Assembly: GCA_030998015.1 (NCBI GenBank)
Contig: JARWMV010000023.1
Span: 124,001 to 188,000, forward strand
Source: Ceratorhiza oryzae-sativae
Taxonomy: Eukaryota > Basidiomycota > Agaricomycetes > Cantharellales > Ceratobasidiaceae
Direction: 5' to 3'
Length of the DNA: 64,000 nt
The position numbers and the translations under genes are program-made. Positions 33,610 through 44,479 of this stretch are shown here, piece by piece. The notes beneath the pieces are model-generated. The model ran no database searches. It was given only the letters and a program-made list of their open reading frames with translations, and was not told the origin of the DNA. The first letter of the stretch is position 1, and each line of letters opens with the position of its first letter.

Positions 33610-35900
33610 CAAGGCATGGGGGTCATGGGGTGCCTTTGGATGTGACTTGACATAGTCAGCAATGAGTTCTGGTGCATTTACCAGGTCATTGTAAGTTAAC
33701 CATTGTCGCTTGTCATAGCCAAGCCATTTGACATAGTATTTGAAGATGCTAGACCTTTTGTTGTATCATGACTTTATGATCTGCTCCACTTCAAATTCTT
33801 CTTCCCCTTCAGGAGTTACCACAGGTGGTGGTGGGGGAACCTGACGTCCATAGGGATCATCTTTATGTTTGGTCAGGAGCAAGACATGAAATACAGGGTG
33901 TATTTTCATGGTTACTGGCAGGTCCAGTTTGAAGGCATGGGTGCCATGTTGTGCTACCACTTTGAATGGTCCAACTCTCTTGTGGGCCAATTTCCTGGAG
34001 GCCTGTTGTGTGCATATGTTCTTGGTGTCAAGCCAGACTTTGTCTCCCACCTTGATGGCTTCTGGGGTCCAATGCTTCTGATCATAATATTCTTTGGTCC
34101 TCTGGTTTGATAATTCTAGAGCAGCCTTGAGTTTGTCATGGCCCTTTTGAAGCCATTCTGCATGATTGTCTGCTAAGGGAAATTCTTGTCCCTCCTTGTC
34201 CCCAACTGCCAACCTTGGATGGAAACCATAGTTTGCAAAAAATGGTGATTTGCCAGTTGAGGCATTGACACCATTGTTGTAGGCAAATTCAGCCAAGGGT
34301 AAGAGTGAGACCCAGTCATCCTGCCAATCTGATATGTAGTGTCTCAGGTACCCTTCTACTACTTGGTTAGCCCTTTCTGACTGGCCATCTGTTTGGGGGT
34401 GGTATGCTGTGGAGTAGGACAGTTTTATATTCAGCCGTTTGTACAAGTGCCTTAAGAATTTGGATGCAAAGTTGGGGCCTTGGTCTGAAATGGTTTTTCA
34501 CGGTAACCCATGAAGTTTCCATACATAGGTTAGGAACAGGTTTGCGCAATCCATGGCACTGGCCTCTGACTGACATGGGATAAAGTGGACCATTTTTGTC
34601 AGGTGGTCAACAACTGTAAATATAGCATCAAACCCTTCTGACAGGGGTAGCCCAGTGATCAGATCATAGGTGATTTCCTCCCAAGGTTTTTCCAGTGCTG
34701 GTATTGGGTTTAGGAGCCCTGGGGGAACCTGGTTGCTGTGCTTGTTCCTAATACAGGATTCACAATGTGTGACATATTTGTTGACCAATTTTTTCATTGA
34801 TGACCATGTATATTTGCAGTTTAGCAATTCATATGTTCTGAACTGTCCTGGGTGTCCTGCAGCTGGGTTGTCATGACGGCTTTCAATGATCAGCTTGCAA
34901 AGTTCCTTGTTATTTGGGACATAGATTCAGCCCTTGTATCATAAAAGTCCTTTGTCCCATTCCCAATTTTTGACCTTTTTTTTGTTGTCTAGGGCTTTTA
35001 GCACTTTTGACAGGTGCTTGTCCCCTGGGATAGTGTCCCTAATGTGTTGTTCCAAGTCATGGTCTGGTGTGATTGCTTGTAGCCACAGTGCTTTTAGTTC
35101 CAAAAATTGGTTTTGTGCAAGCAGAGCTTGGCTCTCACCCCCCTCTTTAGGGATGTGCCTTGACAGCTTAGAAAGTATGTCTGCCTGGCTGTTCTTTGCC
35201 CCTTCAATGTACAGAATCTTGAATTCAAATCTGGACAGGAACTTGTGCCATTGTGTGACTTGGCTGTTCAGTGGCTGATTTGTCTTCCAGTATTCCAGAT
35301 TTTTGTGATTGCAAACAATGTTTACTGGGTGTTCAGCCCCCTCTAGTAAGTGACACCAGTGTTTGAGGGCTTTTATAATTGCCAGCATTTCCTTGTTGTA
35401 AATATTGTAGTTTCTTTCTGCTGGGACCATTGCCTTGGAATAGTAGGAGATTGGGTGAAGCATTCCATCTTCTCCATATTGCAATAATACAGCACCTGTG
35501 GCATAGCCTGAGGCATCTGTTTCCAAAATAAATGGTTTGCTGGGTTCTGGCTGAATTAGGAGGGGGGCTTCTTTCAATTTCTGCTTCAACAGGTTCCATG
35601 CCTGATCCCTTTCTTCTGTCCATTCCCACTTTACGTCCTTCTTGACAAGTTCATAGAGACATTTTGTGATTTTCAAGAAGTCTTTTATGAAGTGCCTTAA
35701 CCTGTTTGCAAACCCCAGCCCTTCCAGGACTTTGGTTGGGTTGGTAGGGGTTGGCCATTCAACAGCTTTTTTGACCTTGGCTGGGTCCACTTTAATTGCC
35801 TGGGGAGTCACTACTATTCCCAGGTAATCAACTTCAGTGACATCAAAAACACATTTCTCCAGGGCGCAGTATAGGCCAGCTTTTTGAAGATGGCACAAGA

Positions 35901-37211
35901 TGTTATGGATCACTAACATTTTCTATTATTTTAGTCTGCTCTGCCAACCTCAAGCAATGCCTCTGTAATTAAATTGTGAAATACTTGAATTTGTATGTGC
36001 TCGGAATTGTACTATTTTCTGTTCCATTAAATAGTACAAATTTCCCGCTCTCCAACGCATATTTTATTAAGATTTTACGATAAGATCTCAGAGATATACA
36101 GAGGTTGCGATATTTCCTCTTATCAGGAGATATTGATTACAACATCACACTGCTCATATCTCGGTAACCGCTTACGCTATCAAAGCGATCTTATGCTCTA
36201 TCGATAGCTAATCTTTGGCGGTATCTGCTGCCCGAAGATCGTCGCGATCCTCCGGATCCTCGCGCCGGAATGGCCCGAAGATCATTAGAATCTTACTGGA
36301 CCATCAATCAAGATCTAATGACTCCAGTGAGTCAGGAGAGCTTCCCAAATTGATCCAGAAGCTTCTCTGACTCACTCTATGACTCACTGAGATGTAGCCT
36401 CCGTTCATTACATGTATATACTATGATAATATGATCTACAAGCCAATAGCAGGTCTCAGATGCATCAATGCCTTCGATCCACACCCTGTCTTTACTCTTT
36501 TATCCTATACTGGGCTAGGGTGTACCCCAAGTATAGCAGTACCCTCTTTTGATGATTGCACTGGCATGCATGTATCTATTTGGCTCTGGAATGCCCTCCT
36601 CAGGGTATAAAAGGACCTCCTCTGAGGCCCTTCCAGACCACCTCCTTCACTCCTCTACTCAACCCAGACCGGTTATTGGTTTCTTTTCTCTTTCTATTTC
36701 TCTTGTCTGTGTGTGATTTCTTATATAACTAGTACTGAGGAATAAAGTACCATATTAGTTATATACTGTCTGAGACATTGTATCTTATATACAGAGATAT
36801 ATAAGGATACAATATTGCCTGATTGAGTGTGACATTAAGTACCAGCTATTAGAGGAAATCTAAGTACCTGTAGCTGAGGAAGTACACGCATTAGGCAGCC
36901 CACCATCTATCCTATAAGCTATCGCTTAAGCCTAGTATTAAGATTAGTATCAGTTAGTCCAAGCGACTAGGGCTGAACTACATTTAAGATATCTAAGGGA
37001 ACCTGACCATAGTAGTCTTGCTCTTTATACCTATAAATTAGTCAGTTTACACTGTGAAAGATTAAGACTACCTTGAGTGTTACTTGATCGCATTGCAACT
37101 ATTTTGAGCCTTCTTACTCTAGTCTAAGAAGTATTGAGTACGATTAGTGTATACTAACATATCTACATTTGCTTAAGCTCTAGATATTCAAGTGTACCCT
37201 GACCCGTAACA
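35901..37211 (+). mobile_element. Solo LTR, copy 3 (inserted in Gypsy reverse transcriptase)
   Basis: It is 1,311 bp from tgttatgg to ccgtaaca, with a perfect 5-bp duplication CAAGA at 35896-35900 and 37212-37216. The sense strand is plus, opposite to its host element: a TATA box gtataaaagg lies at 36604-36613 and a poly(A) signal aataaa at 36741-36746. CpG sites are intact, in contrast to the Gypsy element around it. Confidence 0.93.
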
Positions 37212-38428
37212 CAAGACTTCTTTGACATGTTCATCATGTTCTTCTTGGTTCTTGGAGAACACTAAGATGTTGTCCATATAGATTACCACATAAATGCCCT
37301 CAATGTCTTGGAATTCTTCCTGGATCATGGCCATGAAGGTCCCCAGTGTGTTCTTTTGGCTGAATTGCATGACTAAGGGCTTGTACAGCCCATATTTGGT
37401 CTTAAAAGCAGCCTTCCATTTGTCTCCTTCCTGAATTTGTATAAGGTTGAAACCCCACTTTAGATCAAACTTGGTGAATATTTTTGCCCCACACAGGGTT
37501 TCCACAATATCATTGATGTGTGGGAGTGGGTACACATTGGAGACAGTCATCTCATTTAGCTGCTGGTAGTCAATGCACATGCATAGCTTTCCATTCTTTT
37601 TCTTGACAAATATAACAGGGGATGCCATTGGTGACCTGGAGGGTCTAATATGTCCTGCTTTCAATTGGTAATCCAAGGTCTTGTGCAACTCTGCATCTTC
37701 CTTGACACACACACTATATATGGGGCCATGCCTTGGCTTCGCATCTGGTTTTAGGTCTATTTCCATGTCCCACTTCCTGTGGGGTGGTAGTGGCTGGACA
37801 TTGTGCTCTTCAGCAAATATTTTCCAAAATTCCTTGTATTTTGCTGGAAGCAAGTCTAGGGACTCCAACTGAAGCTCCCTAGGTTCATTTGCCCATATGT
37901 ATAGGGGCTTTGTAATGCAATGCTTCAGGCATATTGGCAAGTTGAACCTCATGTCCTTTCCATCCCAATCAATGTCAGGATTATGGAATTTGAGCCAAGA
38001 CATGCCCAGGACTAGATCATTCTTGCCAACATTCACAATGTAAGCACTGAGGATTTCTCAATGCTCCTGAATGCACAACTCAAAGGTGCAATAGTGGGTC
38101 ACAGACCCTGAGTTGATCTCCCTTCCATCAATTACTTGTAGTTTTTTTGGTGTTTTTAGGGGGATGGTAGGAATATGATATTGTTTAACAAGGTCCTCAT
38201 GTATAAATACTGATGTGGCCCCTGAATCAATCATGGCCCATCTGTTGAATTTTTTCATATTATATGCAGACTTGTGTTCAGGGGTTGTGCACAGTGGGAA
38301 TGCATGAAAGAAAAACTGAAGTTGTGATTGGTTTCCTAGTGACATACATTCCATTTCCATATTTTTATTTTCATTCTGTGCATTTTGTAACATAGCGCCC
38401 AAGACCACCCCCCTGGCATGGTTTGAGC

Positions 38429-39820
38429 TTATTCTTTTACCAACTCATTGTTGGTTGTTTCTACATCCTCCACAACTGCTTTGTAGCCTGACATCTTGGC
38501 TGAAGGGCACTTGGCAGCAATATGACCATGTCCTCCACAGTTATAGCAGGTGTTTGTCCCTTTCCCTTTTCCTGCACTATCCAGATCCATTGCATCTGGA
38601 TCCTTTGCTTCAGGGGCCACTGGTGGATGATTGTCCTTCTTTATGTCCTTGAAGGATTCTTGTACATTGGAATTGCTACCATTGTAGTGAACAGTAGGGA
38701 CAGTGAAGCCCTTGGCATTGGGCCCAATGGCCACAATCTGGCCCTTGACTGCCCTGCCATCCTTGATCTTGTATATCTGCTCCCCACTCTTGAATTTCTC
38801 CTTTTGGGGGTTGCTTTGGGGAGTAGCTGTTGGCCTACTGGACAAGGCATTGTTGCTGCTGGACTTGTTACCCCCATGAGATGTCCTTTTGCTACCAAAC
38901 AATATGAGGTGGCAGTCAATTTCTAAGGCTTGCTGAGTGAGCTGGGCAAAGGTTTTGGTGCAGGGGTCATAGTTTTGGGCCACCATGCTGTCTGTTATGT
39001 CTGAAGACAGACCATCATAAAACTGGTCCTGCATGGCTGCATTGTTGTAGTTGAGTCCTGTGGAATATAAATTGAACAGGGTGAGGTAATCTTGGACTGT
39101 CTTGGTTTGTTTCAGTTTCCGCCACTTGTCATGGTTATTCTCAGTGTGGTTCAAATCCCCATAATGGGTAGTAAATTCTTGCCAAAAGAGGTTGGCGTTG
39201 TGAAGCCATGGGATTGCAGTTCTGGGGTTTAAGATTTTGAATTCTTTGTATGAGTTAACCCATTTGGCAGCAGACCCTTCAAGGTAGGATGTAATAAAGG
39301 CAACCACCTGGTCAGCAGAGTGCCCACTCATGTTTGTATTGATATAGTGCACACATGCAATTCTGAATGAAATGGTGTCTTCATGCTTTGTGCCATCAAA
39401 TTTTTGTGGAGCAGCCATCTTAACTTTTGCTGTTGACCCACTGGAAGGAGCCGTAGCTGCTGGTTGCAGCAGGGCCATGCTGGAGGAAGGTTGTACTGGG
39501 GTGATTCCAGTGCCCCCCGAGGAGGTGTTGATTTGTGTCTCAATGCATGTAATGGTTGTTTGGAGTATTGCTAGCATGCCAACCAGATTGTTTACATTGG
39601 TGGCCAGTCCTCCCATGTCAGCATCTATCTTTGCTTGGTTTGTTGTAAGCTTTGCTTTGAGCAAGTCTGTGTAGGTTTTATTGTTGTGTTCAACATCTCC
39701 AATATCATTTTGGAGATTGTTGGTTTGCTCTCATAATTCATCCATGGACCAGAGCATATAGATTACTTTGTCTTCATCAGACATATTTGCCCAAGCAGGG
39801 GCAGGGGCTGGTGATGCCAT
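38429..39820 (-). pseudogene. Gypsy gag
   Basis: The natural start is at 39820 (MASPAPAPAWANMSDEDKVI). An in-frame TGA at 39733-39731 (CGA to TGA type) breaks the N-terminal coiled part. The rest is open to the TAA at 38431-38429. A retrotransposon gag capsid region (AAPQKFDGTKHEDTISFRI, AKWVNSY, DKWRKLKQTKTVQDYLTLF) is followed by a CCHC zinc knuckle CYNCGGHGHIAAKC near the C-terminus. Confidence 0.9.
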
Positions 39821-40200
39821 TTTTCAGGAAGGATTCAGGTAAATTCTAAAGGCAATGGAGACGATATGGAAGTACAGGGAATTGAGAATTGTTTTGGTAA
39901 TAGAGGATTTCGGTTCCCTGCACAAGTCTATAAATTTTGAAGTTTCCAATTCCCTCAAACCTTAACCACATGTTGTCCAAGTCCCAACTTTTGGTGTCTT
40001 GGCAGCAATATGGACACTCCACCCTCTTCAATTTAGTTTGATCCTGAAGGAGTGCTTCCTTGGGGAGGAGCAATTTGGGCTGCTGGAAGGGGTGCTTCTT
40101 CCTGAATTGGCAAGCTTGTGCCACTTAGAAAGGTAGGGTGAGGAAGGTCTGACAGCATTGAGAAGACAGGGAAGGTGTACTTGTGGGGTGCAATTGTTTC

Positions 40201-40879
40201 TCAGATTATAGCTTCTAGTCTGAGATGGTCTTGGAGGAGGGATAGGTAGTCCTCCTGGTGTTTGCGCAAACACTCAGTTAAGTATGCACAGCAGGCCTTG
40301 GCTTTGTGAAGTTTTTCACAAGTTTCTTCATACTTATTTCGGTAGTAACGATACCTGTCTTGGAAGTTTTCAATGGTATTTAACAGGTGACAAAGGAGTT
40401 GTTGGCCAAGGTTCTCCAGCTTATAGCTGGTTGCAGGGGATGGTGTAGTAGTAGAGGAATTTGTCCTAAGAAGGACAATAAGGGCAGTGTGCTGGGAAGG
40501 TGGCTCCATTTGCCTGATGGCAGATTTTGCACTCAGGGGCACCCAGCTTGGTAACAAAGGCTTGTTGGGCACGTCCAACTCTCTGGGGGCAGACTTTGAC
40601 AATTACTACTCAGTTAAAATCAATGTGCCCAGCCTCTTCAAGGATACTTTCAACCAAATTGAGGGTGAAGCAGTGGATAGACAGGTGTCCAAACCACCCA
40701 CACAAATGGCAGCACTGGTCTTCCATAAAAGGTTGTGCCACTTGAGGGCTGTGCATTCCGTCAGAGACATATTTGAGCAAGAGCAAGATAAAAGGAAAAA
40801 ATAGACCCTTTCCCAAGTCTATTGGAATAGGAAGGTGACCTCTGTTGCTCAACCACTTAAGGGCAATGAGCAACCCCAC
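40201..40879 (-). pseudogene. Accessory zinc-knuckle open frame between 5' LTR and gag
   Basis: The frame reads from about 40879 through one TGA (40612-40610) to about 40463 and holds two cysteine/histidine clusters: CHLCGWFGHLSIHC, a CX2CX4HX4C knuckle, and CKICHQANGATFPAHCPYC. A second frame (to 40201) has a charged, probably coiled region (RYRYYRNKYEETCEKLHKAK). A third piece, VECPYCCQDTKSWD, lies near 40010. No ATG is obvious. Extra coding before gag is unusual for Gypsy elements. I do not recognise the family. Confidence 0.5.
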
Positions 40880-41108
40880 CTCTTGTCAACAAAAGAGATT
40901 AGAGAACCAAAGCTTGTTACAACATGTGAGGGACCTGGCTATGCATGGTTTCACAGAGGCACATATAGGGCAACAACGTCTTGTGGCTGTGGATAGGTGG
41001 AGTGGGATTGGGGAAGGCAACAGGAAGTTATCTTGAGACAATGCCAACAGCATTCCAGATGTATCCCAGGCAACACTGAGACTTACGATTGTCAAGAACT
41101 TGACCTGA

Positions 41109-41484
41109 TGTCGATGACAACAAGTCAGGCAACAAGAAAAATAGTGAGAAAGGAAAAGAACTTGTATTTGACGAGAGGTCAAGTTCTTGAGGAGCCCTCT
41201 GCAAACTTGACCCAGTTTATATACATAGTACAAGCCACATCATAACAAACAAATCTGTACAGTGAGTCATGACTGATAAGAGATAGAAGCAGAAGAAGTG
41301 ACTGCAGAACTGCAGAATTTCACATTGGAGTTGAAATACATCTTGGTTATTGGCCCAGAACATCCCTTGAATCACATGACACAGATATACCATAAAAGGC
41401 AAGTATGTTTTGAAGATGATCTCATAAAATGTAATAAATTGAGAAAATATTATAAAGTGGATATATGTGTGTCAGTTCATGACA
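41109..41484 (-). repeat. 5' LTR of the Gypsy element
   Basis: It is 376 bp, in plus reading from tgtcgatgac to gttcatgaca, the same length as the 3' LTR. It keeps two CpG sites (41112-41113, and in gacgag near 41171) that are CpA in the other LTR. The hAT frame stops at its outer edge. Confidence 0.93.
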
Positions 41485-42257
41485 TTGGTGTGTTGATTCT
41501 TGGTGGCATCCTCTGCCTCAAGGCACTCCTTTGCCTCCAACGCAACATGAGGACATGCCTGAATATGTGCATGGAATGTTGAAGGGTGCCCACACAATGG
41601 TTTTGCCATCTGGCATGCTAAATTGTATTCAGCATATATGCGTACCTCAGGCCCAAAAAATTTACGCACCCACCCTATGGAGCTCAGTCTTGTTTCTCAC
41701 AGATCCAATATCACCTCCTTGAGCAACATCTTGCTGGTCAGCTTCCTCCAAATTTGCCATCCAGTAAGCAACACATCCTTGACAGTAGGCTTCGAAGTTT
41801 GACTTGTTCCTCCGGTAACACTTCTTGCCTTGATTGAAGAAGGACCAAGTCCAGTTTCTTGGAGACATGTCGCCAAATTGAGAAGATTAAATCAGGCAAG
41901 TACAGGTAATCGATGTAGGGAATCGAGGGTAGCGCTTTCGTTCTGATCCAGTCCCCCTTTTCTACCCTCTGTTTTCTCATTCGGGAGCACATTCGTCACT
42001 CTTTCGTCATATTTTTCAGGCGTTTCGTCATGTCTTTGAGCCTTTTGTCATTTTTTCTCCTTTTATTGAACACTCTGCTGTTGCTCTACTCGACTTTTGT
42101 TTTGGTAATTTACAAATCCAGTCACATGACTCACCTGGATCACAAGGTCACAAACGGACCAACGCTCTGGACGAACGGCTGAGTCAGCCAACGAATGGGG
42201 CCGACCGACCGAACACGTTCGTGAGTTGCTGGAGTCAATAACAACACTGGTCTCACC

Positions 42258-42826
42258 AGCCCACTGACTGTCTGATAACCCTAACTTTGGTGGACAAATT
42301 GATTTTTTGGTTCCATCGATTCATTACTTCGGCTTCATAGTTCAACCATCATCGGTTTGGGTTCACCGGAACCTGGTGGAGTCAAACATAGCTATTGTGG
42401 AGAAGTTGTGATAGAAAATTTCTTTGGAATAGTGATAGGCCTTTACCCTAATTAGATTCAGTGGTGCCATGGATTATTCCACTTTACAGTGATATGAATA
42501 GGAATCCGTGCGGACTTAAGAGTGGGGCCGGAAGGCTCCAACCAATGGCTGACGTCATATAGTATCGCTTTGAACTGACGGCCCCACGCGTACGAGTACC
42601 CACTCTCGCTGTGGAGCGACGATTTCTTTTTCTATTATATAGCTTCCGGTGTAAAGTCTAGTTAGGGATTATACATATGACCTTCTCCTCCAATTGATCT
42701 CATCATACAATCTCAGTTTTCTGACCATATATTTCAAGCTGGGTATCTTACTGTCTAGCCATTTGAAAGGACCGCGTTCGAGGTACATTATTATGACGCC
42801 GCGTTGAGATCACTAAGGAGACTAAA
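42258..42826. other. Intergenic flank between hAT and F-box gene A
   Basis: No coding family was recognised. It probably contains the 5' exon(s) and promoter of F-box gene A, whose first visible exon lacks an ATG. Confidence 0.4.
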
Positions 42827-42839
42827 ACCATCCGTTTAG

Positions 42840-43995
42840 ATGCGGAATCGTGTTTAGCAATGAGCTATATGAGCATATAGCCGACTTTTTATTCGAAATG
42901 TTGCCTCCAAACCATTTCAACACTGTTGGAACTCGAACCGTACGCTGTGCAAAGCCAAAGTGGATCGACGTGCAAGGGTTTGCAATGGCTAGCCGTGATC
43001 TTCGAAGGATTGGAATAGCTCGATGGATGCGAATTTTGACTATTCGCGCCCCAGCGGACTGGGATTTGGCTCTCAGGTACTCCAACATAGTTCGGTGAAT
43101 AAAATCGAATAGGTATTTGACTACTAACAGCTAAACTCGCGCATTACTTCCTCAGAGAGATATATTGCCTTGACGGCGCTATTTCCTCACAACAACGCGC
43201 GGTTCTATCGCACTTTTCTCGCCTGATTGTTGCCTCTGTTGATGTTCACAGCGACGTGGTTTGTGACGACACAGGCCGCTTGTCTTACCAGGATGTTTTC
43301 ACATCGTTGCCTAGCTCGCTTCGTATACTTGAGGTTTTGAATGCACATGGTCCGGATGTCAAAATTATACACCTGGCCAAGCTGTGCTCCCCTTTGTTGG
43401 AGGACTTGCGGCTAGGTCGTTGCACCATCTTCAACCGCCATCCCGCTTGTCCGTTCTGGAAGCAGTTTCCGTTTGACCATGATTCATACATGTCGATAGA
43501 GGGAGCCGAAGAGTATGCGGTAAGTTTAGCAGTTCAGCCTAGAGTCCAATCGTATGACACCACATACTATAGAGTTCGCTGGGAAAGGAGCTCGCGCCAT
43601 TAAAACGCCTCACATGCATTCACCTGGGCATATATTTGATTCCTTCTACACTCGTTCTTGTTCATAGGCTGTACCACACACGTAACCAAGTGAACCCAGC
43701 CCCCTTCACCTGGCAGGAGGCTATAGAGGTCCTCCGGACCTTTTACCCCGAGCCAAACGATCCAGCTGTTCAATTGTCATGGCTGACTTCAATACTCCAT
43801 TTGCCACCGGAAGAGGCGTCGAGCGAAAATGCCTGCGATCAGTGCCGAGCGATCGCCTTTCAAGCAAGTCTTGATGCCGGGCAAAAGGCCAATGCCATCC
43901 TTTGGGATAATGTTTTGTCTTTGAGGCATATCAGCTGGATGAACTGGTTCACGAATGGTCACATGGGTACGAGTTGTGAAAAGCGTATTGATTGA
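42840..43995 (+). CDS. F-box-family protein, paralogue A
   Basis: Visible exons: 42840-43076, 43156-43519, 43573-43995. The first exon has a good acceptor (tttag at 42835-42839) and no ATG, so an upstream exon is missing from the model. An F-box-like start (FSNELYEHIADFLFEM) is followed by a conserved core shared with paralogues B, C and D: ARWMRILTIR, DVFTSLPSSLRILE, NAHGPDVKI, LRLGRCTIFNR, FWKQFPFDHDSYMSI, VLVHRLYH, a CxxC pair (CDQC) and MNWFTNGHMG near the end. F-box proteins usually recruit substrates to SCF ubiquitin ligases; the substrate here is unknown. Frames are open throughout the modelled exons. Confidence 0.75.
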
Positions 43996-44479
43996 CGACT
44001 GGGGCCATTATCTCGCGTGTACGGTTGTTGACTGTAACCGTTGCCACACGGATATTTGATCCTTATGTACTCTCGATGTATAACAGTTGCATTGTGCCAC
44101 CCTATTTAAAAAAAAATAGCCTCACCAACGCCACAATGGCTACGGTCTCCGGCTTTGTTGTCTGTCGTTTTGCTTCCATGCTCATCGAACAACTAGATTG
44201 AGGTCGCACCGCTGAACAACAACGGTTGTACTATCATTCGCAAATAGCTAGATGCAGGTACTTTTCGAATAAATGCACACCCTGTCGGTCGACCACTGAG
44301 CTGTCAACCTCTGAATGCTGAGTCAGCCGGGCTAACTCATCGTTGGACCTCTACCACCTCCTTACCACATGTCTGACTATGCCGGTGCTGGATTATCGCG
44401 CAGAGCCGTATGTGCTCGTTCTGATTGGCTTTGATGGAACCCGCTAAGTGATCTACAGACTGCCTCGTGTTCGCCACAT

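Larger units (their letters stand above)
33586..38408 (-). pseudogene. Gypsy pol: protease, RT, RNase H, integrase, chromodomain
   Basis: Protease MIDSGATSVFIHEDLV (about 38240) is followed by reverse transcriptase from 38036 (GMSWLKFHNPDIDWDGKDM, KAGHIRPSRSPMASPVIF, FTKFDLKWGFNLIQI). Its catalytic box reads YMDN rather than YxDD (Asn codon 37271-37269). Solo LTR copy 3 interrupts after HDEHVKEVL. RNase H has ILETDASGYATGAVL and CNHKNLEYW, where DHKNL is usual. Integrase shows the HHCC finger (34870-34750), ITYDLITGLP, SDQGPNF and HPQTDGQSERANQ, then a chromodomain (KYYVKWLGYDKRQW, about 33720). In-frame TGA codons start at plus positions 38060, 34941, 34929, 34500 and 33768. Pol is in the -1 frame relative to gag. 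It is dead as read. Confidence 0.9.
33223..41484 (-). mobile_element. Gypsy/Ty3 LTR retrotransposon (chromovirus type), inserted in hAT
   Basis: The element is 8,262 bp with two 376-bp LTRs. Gag, protease, reverse transcriptase, RNase H, integrase and chromodomain lie on the minus strand in Ty3/Gypsy order. The flanking pentamers tcagt (33218-33222) and ttggt (41485-41489) differ at two positions and would be identical if both came from TCGGT. A third-level insertion (solo LTR copy 3) lies in the reverse transcriptase. Without it the element is about 6.9 kb. Confidence 0.93.
30822..41868 (-). pseudogene. hAT transposase gene, interrupted and decayed
   Basis: The 5' part, 41868 to 41485, has a start MSPRNWTWSFFNQGKKCYRR and a BED-like cysteine region (CQGC, LCGHPSTFHAHIQACPH), with an intron near 41719-41634. 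It then enters the Gypsy insertion. It resumes at 33222 with TEPNRPGPDFG and GGCILKEAVQKLEENVVQ, then HGKMAAGMSNVWKD, IIGWVSDATGDSHGMR (about 32600), WTSHYLTAQGLL, ADQDAFILAIFFNP (about 31870), and the hAT dimerisation region ILSIVVNSASCKQLFSHMG with TKLQNRLNFEHVHN (about 31450-31370). It ends HDVCKRLTSMCK near 30824. In-frame TGA codons at 32949-32947 and 32832-32830 fit CGA to TGA. Frames join exactly across the Gypsy element. Confidence 0.88.
30689..42249 (-). mobile_element. hAT-superfamily DNA transposon carrying a nested Gypsy element
   Basis: The left end cagtgttgttatagaccc (30689 on) and the right end gagtcaataacaacactg (to 42249) are imperfect inverted repeats. A perfect 8-bp target duplication GTCTCACC flanks them at 30681-30688 and 42250-42257, the size expected for hAT. 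The transposase runs on the minus strand. Removing the 8,262-bp Gypsy element and its 5-bp duplication leaves a hAT of about 3.3 kb, a normal size. Confidence 0.93.
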
